Of a DNA stretch of 36,999 nt, positions 25,301 through 32,203 are shown piece after piece (the stretch's first letter is position 1; every line of letters begins with the position of its first letter). The notes beneath the pieces were generated by a model. That model did no database searches, had not been told where the DNA came from, and saw only the letters and a program-made list of their open reading frames with translations. The position numbers and the translations under genes were made by a program. Location: the NCBI GenBank assembly GCA_020049115.1, contig JAIFLK010000034.1, positions 1 to 36,999 on the forward strand, given 5' to 3'. The DNA comes from Chloroflexota bacterium. GTDB taxonomy: Bacteria; Chloroflexota; Anaerolineae; 4572-78; J111.

Positions 25301-25907
25301 AAATGGCTAACGCACTATTGGAAAAATAGGCATAAATGGCCGACCAAGTAGGCTTGGCAGCCTGCACAGAGGCTTTATACCAGGGACGTTGGCGCGGGTC
25401 ATAAGCAGGACGCTCTTGCGCCATTTCCCGCAATTGCCCGTGGTCATCGGTTATCCAAAGTTGTAAATTGCCCTTCGTGGCTTTACCCGCCATGCCTACG
25501 CGAATAGAGCCATCCTCTTGCCGTTGAGCTTCACTATATTCTGCCTGCTCCGTCCCCAAAGCAATCAAATTAACCCCATCAAACAAATGTAATTGATGCC
25601 AATAATAGGTGCGAATATGGGGCATGTCGGCTAAATCTAAATAACCTAAACGAATCGCCTCCGCATTAAGACGGTTAACGAGGTGAGGCGTTTCCAAATA
25701 ACTATTAAGTTTTTGCTCAATGCGCGCCGTCGTTTCATTTCTTAACTGACTCGCCACATCATTAATGGCCGTCTGACTATTACGAAAAGAAAGATACCCC
25801 GTTAAGCCGACCACCAAGACAATAAGCAGCACAAAGGGGACAATTAAAACTGTGCGTAATGACAAACGAGCCAATAATTCAGTTTGGTTGAATCTAAGAT
25901 GTTCCAT
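22305..25907 (-). CDS. Hybrid histidine kinase: dCache-HAMP-GAF-PAS-HisKA-HATPase-REC with C-terminal helical module
   Basis: The largest product, 1200 residues. TM1 is about 18-40. A double Cache domain spans about 45-345 and contains the RPWYK motif at about 174-178. TM2 (about 348-368) and HAMP (about 369-420) follow, then GAF about 450-592, PAS about 600-718 and DHp with H738 (SHELRTPLN). The ATPase domain has N856, DTGVG at 889 and GTGLGL at 918. A receiver domain at about 985-1102 has D991/D992, D1035 and K1087. The end (about 1133-1196) is the shared helical module. It is the only kinase here with a C-terminal receiver, so internal phosphotransfer is likely. The ATG at 25907 has GGGGAG five bases upstream and overlaps the end of the upstream GAF kinase by 14 bases. 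Confidence 0.95.
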   Translation of the reverse strand: MEHLRFNQTELLARLSLRTVLIVPFVLLIVLVVGLTGYLSFRNSQTAINDVASQLRNETTARIEQKLNSYLETPHLVNRLNAEAIRLGYLDLADMPHIRTYYWHQLHLFDGVNLIALGTEQAEYSEAQRQEDGSIRVGMAGKATKGNLQLWITDDHGQLREMAQERPAYDPRQRPWYKASVQAAKPTWSAIYAYFSNSALAISANQPLYDEQGQLIAVAGANLTLAQMSDFLQSLKVGRNGKTFIMERSGDLVASSVKEALLQTDSGKRLPAIDSQAPLVHATTQYLLNVFGDLHNLTNSQQLDFQLNNQRQFVQVTPYIDEYGLDWLIVVVIPENDFMAQIITNNQITFGLILAALVLAVLVGIFNVQWVSRPILQLNASAKQLAQGKWQQSVNINRMDEVGELAKSFNLMALQLQESFEMLEERVATRTHRLESMATLSGQLNAILHLDQLLPELVQQLRNRFNYYHVLLFFQDEPQQLTLRAAAGDGAADLLAQAAPLSFDHPTSLVAQAARTGQMVNEPDTWQLRYWQRQPLLAETRAAITVPIVKGQEIIGVLAVYSNQVHGLDEGDANLLQSLANQMAVALTNARLFQAEQREKQLFEALFLNSPIATIMITMDDYLVTSWNPAAEKLFGYTKAEAIGRPLYELVIQQSNRVEALGYLEKMKQAEPIRAIVQRTRKDGGLVEVELFASPIEIAGEQVVGLILYHDITELEQARRAAEAANQAKSEFLSNMSHELRTPLNGILGYAQILGRDKALTQNQQVGVNIIQQSGEHLLTLINDILDLAKIEARRMELHAVDIFFSAFMDGIVGIIQMRAQQKDIRFQYEISGELPMGIQADETRLRQVLLNLLGNAVKFTDSGQVTLRVIATPVSDDNKVILRFEIMDTGVGMNPEQLQKIFLPFEQVGDSARRSQGTGLGLSISQQLVEAMGGEIQVTSQLGWGSQFSFEVMFPTTLMGSTVKSALEQIVIGYRRLDGLTAPIKVLVVDDKAFNRLVLINLLKPLGFAMIGAEDGAQALALAQAEQPELILTDLVMPVLTGFELVQAIRGVSQLAKVVIIAVSASVFGPNREQSFIAGCDAFLSKPIEIDKLLALLAQYLKLEWVYEVVADSNQGKVVSQHLPTVSTQIALPPLAALQKLYDLALKGALLDVEQQAMMMERSEAKLAPFARLLRELATNLEDEKIITLLQQYLVIAKE

Positions 25908-27225
25908 AGCTACTCCCCAATTGCGGCAGCGTAAATTTAACCGTTGTCCCCTGCCCTAATTCACCCTCAATCCAAATTTGACCCCCATTTTGCACCACCA
26001 TTTCGTAACAAATCTTTAGACCCAAACCCGTTCCCTGCTCTTTAGCCGTACCAATGGTCGTCACATGCTGGTCAATTTTGAATAATCGCTGTTTAGTTCT
26101 CTCATCCACCCCCACGCCCGTATCAGTCACCGCGACCTCAATGAAATCAGGGGCTAATTTAACCGCCCCAATCGTCACTTCTCCCCCCTGGGGCGTAAAT
26201 TTGATGGCATTGGAGATAAGATTACGCACTACGGTATCTAACATATATTGGTCAGCATAAGCAAATAAATCGTCTGCCATAGTTGATATTAACTTTATAT
26301 TTTTATCTGTGGCATTGCCATTTAACAGACTCAGGTTATTTCTGACCACCAATTTAAGATTAACCGCCTCTGGTTTAGCCTTCATTTGCCGCTGCTGTAA
26401 CCTAGCCCAATGTAACAAATTTTCCAATAAAGCAAACACATTTTTTGCCGATAAATTAATCACTTCAGCCATCTGTTTTAATTGCGTTCGCGTCAACGAC
26501 TCCGTCAATTGCATCATTAAATCAGACGCACCTAACAACGGCATAAAAGGACCTTTCAAATCATGTGCCATGATGGAAAAAAATTTATCTTTATCCGCAT
26601 TGAGTTTAGCCAATTGTTCATTGGCCTGTTGCAAAGCGGCCTCCGCCCGTTTACGTTCCGCCAACTCTTGCTGCGCTAGTTGATAAAGCTGCACATTTTC
26701 AATCGCGGCCGCCGCTTGCGTCGCTAAAGCCATCAATAAATCAATGTCATGTTGCGTAAAAACACGCTTTTCTAGCCGATTAATCGCCGTAATTGTGCCA
26801 ATAACAGTATCTTTCGTCATCAATGGCACCACCACCAACGGCCCAATATTCAATTGTCGCCGCCGTTTGCGCGTGGCCTCTGGCTCAATCCCATCATCAG
26901 GATGAAGTGAAATAATGGAATGTTTTGTTCTAAAAACTAAGCCACTAATGCCATCATGTAACTCCTGATAAGTCATCGGCAAGTGGTCATCCACCGTGCC
27001 ATGTTGAACCGCTAACAAAATAGTTTGTTTTTCATGGTCAACCAAATATAAAATCATTTGGTCAGCATGAACCAAATTATTAAAGTGTGTTATTAAATTT
27101 TGACAAATGGTCTCTAGTTCACGCGCCCCCAAAATAGCTTGAGCCGCCTTGAATAAACCTTCCGTCTCTCGTAAGGCCGTCTCTAAATCATGGGTATAAG
27201 TCGCTACTTGCTCTTGTAAAGTCAC
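25894..27225 (-). CDS. GAF histidine kinase
   Basis: A small soluble kinase of 443 residues. A GAF domain is at about 38-180, of a different lineage from the common GAF type of its neighbours. A coiled coil leads to DHp with H221 (AHDLKGPF), and an ATPase domain has N339, DTGVG at 368 and GTGLGL at 398. All motifs look intact. The stretch FKIDQHVTT before GTGLGL is also found in the kinase at 268-2979, marking these two as close paralogues. Its ATPase loop before DTGVG is short and may be the ancestral, insertion-free state. The start is GTG at 27225 with AGAGGA eight bases upstream. Its 3' end overlaps the dCache hybrid kinase by 14 bases, so the two are probably translated together. Upstream lies a 322-base gap with stem-loops and a possible small ORF. 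Confidence 0.93.
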   Translation of the reverse strand: MTLQEQVATYTHDLETALRETEGLFKAAQAILGARELETICQNLITHFNNLVHADQMILYLVDHEKQTILLAVQHGTVDDHLPMTYQELHDGISGLVFRTKHSIISLHPDDGIEPEATRKRRRQLNIGPLVVVPLMTKDTVIGTITAINRLEKRVFTQHDIDLLMALATQAAAAIENVQLYQLAQQELAERKRAEAALQQANEQLAKLNADKDKFFSIMAHDLKGPFMPLLGASDLMMQLTESLTRTQLKQMAEVINLSAKNVFALLENLLHWARLQQRQMKAKPEAVNLKLVVRNNLSLLNGNATDKNIKLISTMADDLFAYADQYMLDTVVRNLISNAIKFTPQGGEVTIGAVKLAPDFIEVAVTDTGVGVDERTKQRLFKIDQHVTTIGTAKEQGTGLGLKICYEMVVQNGGQIWIEGELGQGTTVKFTLPQLGSSYGTS

Positions 27226-27277
27226 GATAAATTTCCTCTATTGATACGTAGGAGAGAGAGCAAAATAAATTAAAGTC

Positions 27278-27415
27278 TCAATATAGTAAAAACTCTGACA
27301 ATTCATGCACTATTGCCAGAGTTTCAGTTTGAGCTGGTTGAGCCTTAACAAACCAACTTAAACTGAGGCTCACCATTATGCCTTGAACTGCCCCTTGTTC
27401 AAGTACTATTATCAT
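27278..27415 (-). CDS. Possible 45-residue small ORF, unrecognised
   Basis: An open frame from ATG at 27415 to TGA at 27278, preceded by AAAGGT about nine bases before the ATG. The product starts MIIVLEQGAVQGIMVSLSLS and is moderately hydrophobic with an acidic C-terminal part. It is not recognised. The same DNA forms two consecutive stem-loops (27291-27323 and 27324-27366), so the frame may be incidental to a structured leader or repeat. It lies 52 bases before the GTG start of the GAF kinase. Confidence 0.25.
   Translation of the reverse strand: MIIVLEQGAVQGIMVSLSLSWFVKAQPAQTETLAIVHELSEFLLY
27291..27366 (-). promoter_or_regulatory. Two consecutive stem-loops in the leader of the GAF kinase
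   Basis: The first stem pairs 27291-27302 with 27312-27323 (11 of 12). The second pairs 27324-27339 with 27351-27366 (14 of 16). They are adjacent without a gap. They could be a structured leader or a repeat; no known riboswitch was recognised. Confidence 0.35.
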
Positions 27416-27547
27416 GAAATTTTACCTTTATACACAAACTTCCCCCCCTCTCTCCCCCCCAAAGGGAGGGAAGTTTTGCTCCCTCTCCCATAGGGAGAGG
27501 GCTGGGGTGAGGGGTTTGCGTAAATCCTATTCTTAAATAATCGTTAG

Positions 27548-29731
27548 TTATCCGCGCACTTGGTTATTTCTCTGCACCGTAAATTTGACCGTCGTCCCCT
27601 GCCCCAACTCACTCTCCACCCAGATACGGCCCGCATTACGCTCCACCATTTCTTTACATAAAATTAAGCCCAAGCCCGTCCCCTTCTCATTCGCCGTGCC
27701 AGTAGTGCTATGATGAACCCCTGTTTGAAATAGTTTTGCCTTATCCTCAGAACTCATCCCCACCCCCGTATCATTAACCGACACTTCAATGCCCCCCCCT
27801 GAATCACCCCCAACAGAGGTAGCTACTTGACGAGCAGAAATAGTCACCTGCCCCGCCGAAGGCGTAAATTTCAGCGCGTTGTTCGTTAAATTACGGATAA
27901 CCGTGTTAAGCATATTTTCATCGCCATAAATCCAAGTATCATGGGCGACGGTACTTTGTAACACAATGCCCTTACTTTTCGCCGTTTCACTTAATAAATT
28001 AACCGTCTCCGCCGCCAAATGTTGCAAATCAATCCGCTTCGGTTCATATTCAATCCGCCCCATTTGCAGCCGCGACCATTGCAATAGGTTTTCGAGCAAA
28101 CTCAAAATCTGTTTGCCAGAACGGTGAATAGCCGCGCTCATAGCAATAACCTCCGTTGGCGGCAACGTTTCCGCCAATTCCATCAACAATTCGGCATGCC
28201 CAAGCAATGGTTGGAAAGGGCCTTTTAGGTCATGTGCCACAATTGAGAAAAACTTATCTTTATCTGCATTCAAACGACTCAATTCTTCATTGGCCTTTTG
28301 CATGGCCGCTTCCATCTGCTTACGCTCAGTAATATCATGGGTAATAGAATTACGGCCTGTTAACTGTCCCTTTTTGTCATAATGAAAAGTAATATTCCAA
28401 AACAGGTGAAAAACCTCACCACTGATACGATTGACCTGACGATTTTCAAAGGTAGCTGTAAAAGCATGTTGTTGCTCCCAAGCAGTAAAGGCTTGCTCCG
28501 TGCGCTCACGGTCATCAGGATGGGTAAAATCAATCGCCTTTAAGCCAAAACAAGCCGTCGGGCTAAGACCATAAATTTTCTTCGCCATGTGATTAACATA
28601 AGTGAAGTAACCCTCCCGATTAACCTGGGTGATAAGATTATCTGTCCCTTCAACCACCTCCCGAAATTTAGCTTCACTTTCACGCAATTCAACATATAAG
28701 GCGTTCATGCCTTCATAAAGTTTAGCATTTTCTAAAGAAATAGCGACCTGTCCCGCAAGAGAACGTAATAAATTCGCGTCATTTTCATCAAAACTTGCCA
28801 ACTTAATTTCACATACATTTAATACCCCTAACACTTCACTTACGGCAATAATTGGCACAGTCATCTCACAGCTAAATTGCACCCCCGCCGCCGACGGCCC
28901 ATTATTTACCAACATCACCTCACCCATACGGGCCGATTGTGCCACCAAACTATTTTCATCACCCAAAGAAATCGTATGTTGGGGCAGCCAGGCACTATCA
29001 TCACTTTGCCCCGCTTTCATAATTAATTGGTCATGGGCATCATCTAAGATATAAACTTGAACTTGATAATAGCCAAAATTATCCTTAATTTGATGCACTA
29101 ACTCCACTAAAAGTTGGTCAAAGTCAATAATAATATTCAACCGTTCACTAAGTAACGCAATCACTTCGAGTTGCCGCGTTCTATTTTGCACCAATTGTTC
29201 TAAATGATTTCGATATTGACTTAACTCCTTATCTAACTGCTTTTGGTGGCTAATATCCCGTACTACTAAAACCGCAAAACTCCCATGGTGGCTCTGCGTT
29301 TTAAGCGCAACCCGTCGCATCTGCCCATGCAGATAGCGGTCTAAATAACCGTCATAAAACTCAAGTTCCGCCGACTGCCCCAAGAGTATTTGTTGCCACC
29401 CTTGCTCTAACCAGGTCAGCAAAGGGCATAATTCCCCTTCGCAATCAGGGTGTAATAATTGATGCGCCAACTTACCTTTAAGATGAACCACTGCGCCTAA
29501 GCCCCAGGTTTCAATGGTACGATTAGCTCGTACCACCCGTTGCTGCTCATCCAATAAACAAATTAACTCAGGTAAAGCGTCGGCTGTCGCCTCCCATTCC
29601 TGTTTAGCTTGCTCAATTTGCGCCCAACTATCGCCATAATTAGCCGCTTGCAATTCTAATTCAGCCACTCGCTGCCGCAAAATGGCTACTTCAGGGGCTA
29701 AATTGGGTTGAATTTCGTCGTTTTTATTCAT
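27548..29731 (-). CDS. PAS-GAF-PAS histidine kinase
   Basis: From the ATG at 29731 the product is 727 soluble residues. A coiled coil (about 8-45) precedes a PAS-like domain (about 46-168), which carries HPDC and a further Cys five residues on that could bind a cofactor or be redox-active (speculative). GAF is about 205-340, PAS about 352-470 and DHp has H500 (AHDLKGPF). The ATPase domain has N618, DTGVG at 654 and GTGLGL at 684. Residues about 636-647 (ATSVGGDSGGG region) are a loop insertion related to that of the kinase at 14382-15536. Start choice: an in-frame GTG at 29794 would add 21 residues but lies inside a dispersed repeat, so ATG is preferred although its Shine-Dalgarno is weak. 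It stands alone, with repeats on both sides. Confidence 0.92.
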   Translation of the reverse strand: MNKNDEIQPNLAPEVAILRQRVAELELQAANYGDSWAQIEQAKQEWEATADALPELICLLDEQQRVVRANRTIETWGLGAVVHLKGKLAHQLLHPDCEGELCPLLTWLEQGWQQILLGQSAELEFYDGYLDRYLHGQMRRVALKTQSHHGSFAVLVVRDISHQKQLDKELSQYRNHLEQLVQNRTRQLEVIALLSERLNIIIDFDQLLVELVHQIKDNFGYYQVQVYILDDAHDQLIMKAGQSDDSAWLPQHTISLGDENSLVAQSARMGEVMLVNNGPSAAGVQFSCEMTVPIIAVSEVLGVLNVCEIKLASFDENDANLLRSLAGQVAISLENAKLYEGMNALYVELRESEAKFREVVEGTDNLITQVNREGYFTYVNHMAKKIYGLSPTACFGLKAIDFTHPDDRERTEQAFTAWEQQHAFTATFENRQVNRISGEVFHLFWNITFHYDKKGQLTGRNSITHDITERKQMEAAMQKANEELSRLNADKDKFFSIVAHDLKGPFQPLLGHAELLMELAETLPPTEVIAMSAAIHRSGKQILSLLENLLQWSRLQMGRIEYEPKRIDLQHLAAETVNLLSETAKSKGIVLQSTVAHDTWIYGDENMLNTVIRNLTNNALKFTPSAGQVTISARQVATSVGGDSGGGIEVSVNDTGVGMSSEDKAKLFQTGVHHSTTGTANEKGTGLGLILCKEMVERNAGRIWVESELGQGTTVKFTVQRNNQVRG

Positions 29732-29788
29732 AATTTCTAGTTTCTCAGGAGGTTGAAATTGGGTCACACCATTTACTGGGGTAACATA

Positions 29789-29868
29789 CCTCACCCCCAG
29801 CCCCTCTCCTACTTAGGAGAGGGGTGATAAATTACTCCCTCGCCCTTTGGGAGAGGGTTGGGGTGAGG
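29789..29868. repeat. Inverted pair of GGGGTGAGG-family repeats
   Basis: CCTCACCCCCAG (29790-29801) faces GTTGGGGTGAGG (29857-29868). Between them lies an 11-bp hairpin, CCCCTCTCCTA/TAGGAGAGGGG (29801-29824). It separates the REC-GAF-GAF kinase from the PAS-GAF-PAS kinase and may act as a terminator. It also contains the rejected GTG start at 29794. Confidence 0.65.
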
Positions 29869-29872
29869 TGTT

Positions 29873-32203
29873 TTAAGGCTTGGCCTGTTTCAAGGGCAAA
29901 ACCACATGGAAATGACTCCCCTGGAGTTTTTCCTCATCATACCCTGCACTTTCCGCCCAAACCCGTCCCCCATGAGCTTGAATAATACCCTTAACAATCG
30001 CTAACCCCAAACCAGGGCCGCCACCTTTAAAGTTCGTTTGCCCCGTTGAATGAAGCATGGCCGAGCCAGTTTGATAAAATTTCTCAAAAATTTGTTCATG
30101 GTGAGTCGGGTCTATCCCAATGCCCGTATCACTCACCACAATTTCCACGGCCTCGTCCCCGTTAGTTTCGGTAATGGCTTGCCCACTCACCCAAACCTTG
30201 CCGCCATCAGGTGTATATTTAATCGCGTTCATCAACAAATTATAGAAAACTTTATCTAGCAAATCAGGCGCAGCCTCAATAATAGGTAACTCTTTCAAAT
30301 CATCTATCTCCACCATCAATTGCCGTTCCTTCAAACCTGCTTGAAAGCGTGATTTTACTTTTTGTAATAAAGACCCCAAAACCACAGGTTCGGCCCGCAG
30401 TTCTAATTCTTGCGTATCAATCTTAACCACATCCAGCATCACATTTACAATTTGATACATGCGGTCAACGCCACTGACAATGCCTTCTAACAATTCTTTG
30501 GCGTTCGCGTTCCCACTCACCCCAGGCATAATATTCAACAATTGCGTATACCCTTTAATAACCGTTATGGGCGTGCGTAACTCATGGGAAGTCACTTTGA
30601 TAAAATCGGTTTTATTCGTATTCAACCGTTCCAAAATATGGTTCGTTTTATTAAGCTCTTCCGTGCGTAAGGCTACTTTTTGTTCCAGCACCGCATTAAG
30701 TTGATTAATCTGGTCATAAAGACTCGCATTTTCCAACGCAATAGCGGATTGAGCCGCAAAACTTAACACCAAATTCGCGTCCTCTTCATCAAAGCCCCCC
30801 ACTTCGGGCCGCGTCAGCGAAATCATGCCAATGACCCGATGTTTAGCAATTAACGGCACCCCTAACCAAGAATGATTCATGGGCAACCAGTCTAACTGTC
30901 GCCAGCCCACATCTTTAGAAACATCATCAATTAAAACATATTGCCTAGATTCCGCAATTCGCTTATAAACATCACCGTCACTAATCGGAATAGTAATATA
31001 ACCCGCCCGTTCATCATCAGGATACCCCCGTTGCGAAACAATTTCTAATTCATTCCCTTGTTGTAACATCACCGAACCACGTTCATACGGCACTACACTG
31101 GACAATAACTCCAAAATACGGCTAGGGGCTTGATGTAAATCCAAATTACTCGACAACATCCGCCCCGTTTCTTCTAACGTTTCAGACAACCGCCGCCGCC
31201 GTTGCTCGGCTTTATATAACTCAGCATTACGAATAGCAATCGCAATTTGGTCGGCTAAGGTTTGCAAAACCACTTGGTCTTCGCCACTAAAAGCCGCCAC
31301 TTGCCGACTATGAATATCTAAAATACCGATAATTTTTTGTCCAATATGAAGCGGCATGACCAATTCAGAACCCGTATCGGGCAATTCATAACTAGGCAAA
31401 TAATTAGCGTCCGTCCGCACATCATCCGCTAAATAAGGCCGTTTATTACGATAAACCCACGTCACAATACTGTTTCCGCCATCCAACGAAATCGTAACAT
31501 TTTGTTTAGGTAACTGCAAACCATATGAATGGGCATGGGCGCGCAAGGCCAACGTGTTAGTCCGACTATCTAGTAACCACACCCCCACAAAATAATAGCC
31601 AAATTGCACCTGAATCAATTGCACCACTTTCTCTAACAATTCATCTAGGTTAAGAGTTGAGGTGGCTTGGCGCGCCACCTGGCTACTGGTTTCTAGCTGA
31701 ATGGTTTGTTTGAGCAGAGAATTATTGGCTTCTTGCAAATCCTGCGTCGTTTCCTGTAACTCTAGATTTTGTTGCTGAAGGTTACGGGTTAAATCACGAA
31801 TCCGCAAATGGGTATTCACGCGGGCTAACACCTCGGCATGGTGCAATGGTTTAATCACATAATCCACCGCCCCCACCTTAAAGCCATTAATTTTGTCTTC
31901 AGGTTCAGCCAAAGCCGTCATGAAGATAACGGGAATGTCTTGGGTTGCCTCATTTTCTTTGAGCTTTTGGCATGTTTCAAACCCATTAAGACCAGGCATC
32001 ATCACATCCAATAAAATCAAATCAGGCTTCACAAATTCAACCTTCTTCAACGCGCTATCGCCACTACGAGCCACCAAAATTCTAAACCCTGACCCTTTTA
32101 AGTAGTTTGATAATACGCCTAAGTTCGTGGGATTATCATCCACAATTAAAATGGTATGTTCATGACTTGTTGAGGGTATTTCATTTTCTAGTTCCAGGCT
32201 CAT
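29873..32203 (-). CDS. REC-GAF-GAF histidine kinase
   Basis: A soluble kinase of 776 residues. The receiver domain (about 15-132) has D22/D23, D66 (LILLDVMMPG), T96 and K118. A coiled coil is followed by GAF domains at about 185-330 and 355-497, then DHp with H540 (SHELRTPIT). The ATPase domain has N659, DTGIG at 692 and a distinctive FKGGGPGLGLAI G2 box near 725-736. This kinase core differs from all others in the cluster (YTPDGG, KFYQTG), so it seems to be a separate lineage recruited here rather than a recent tandem copy. The start overlaps the stop of the upstream membrane kinase in an ATGA, with AGGGGGG seven bases before it, a sign of translational coupling. A pair of inverted repeats lies just past its stop. 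Confidence 0.94.
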   Translation of the reverse strand: MSLELENEIPSTSHEHTILIVDDNPTNLGVLSNYLKGSGFRILVARSGDSALKKVEFVKPDLILLDVMMPGLNGFETCQKLKENEATQDIPVIFMTALAEPEDKINGFKVGAVDYVIKPLHHAEVLARVNTHLRIRDLTRNLQQQNLELQETTQDLQEANNSLLKQTIQLETSSQVARQATSTLNLDELLEKVVQLIQVQFGYYFVGVWLLDSRTNTLALRAHAHSYGLQLPKQNVTISLDGGNSIVTWVYRNKRPYLADDVRTDANYLPSYELPDTGSELVMPLHIGQKIIGILDIHSRQVAAFSGEDQVVLQTLADQIAIAIRNAELYKAEQRRRRLSETLEETGRMLSSNLDLHQAPSRILELLSSVVPYERGSVMLQQGNELEIVSQRGYPDDERAGYITIPISDGDVYKRIAESRQYVLIDDVSKDVGWRQLDWLPMNHSWLGVPLIAKHRVIGMISLTRPEVGGFDEEDANLVLSFAAQSAIALENASLYDQINQLNAVLEQKVALRTEELNKTNHILERLNTNKTDFIKVTSHELRTPITVIKGYTQLLNIMPGVSGNANAKELLEGIVSGVDRMYQIVNVMLDVVKIDTQELELRAEPVVLGSLLQKVKSRFQAGLKERQLMVEIDDLKELPIIEAAPDLLDKVFYNLLMNAIKYTPDGGKVWVSGQAITETNGDEAVEIVVSDTGIGIDPTHHEQIFEKFYQTGSAMLHSTGQTNFKGGGPGLGLAIVKGIIQAHGGRVWAESAGYDEEKLQGSHFHVVLPLKQAKP

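Larger units (their letters stand above)
27226..27547. other. 322-base intergenic region with stem-loops and repeats
   Basis: Besides the possible small ORF this holds stem-loops at 27291-27323 and 27324-27366, C-rich runs at 27441-27460, a perfect hairpin CCCTCTCCC/GGGAGAGGG (27481-27501) with the GCTGGGGTGAGG tail, and the inverted TTTGCGTAAATCC motif. The hairpin lies close past the stop... of no adjacent gene on this strand but upstream of the GAF kinase leader, about 20-70 bases beyond the 3' end of the PAS-GAF-PAS kinase, so it could help end that transcript. Confidence 0.5.

Noticed and set aside
29732-29794. N-terminal extension of the PAS-GAF-PAS kinase from a GTG start
   Set aside because: The GTG is part of a dispersed repeat (CCTCAC on the plus strand) and the added residues are unrelated to the protein.
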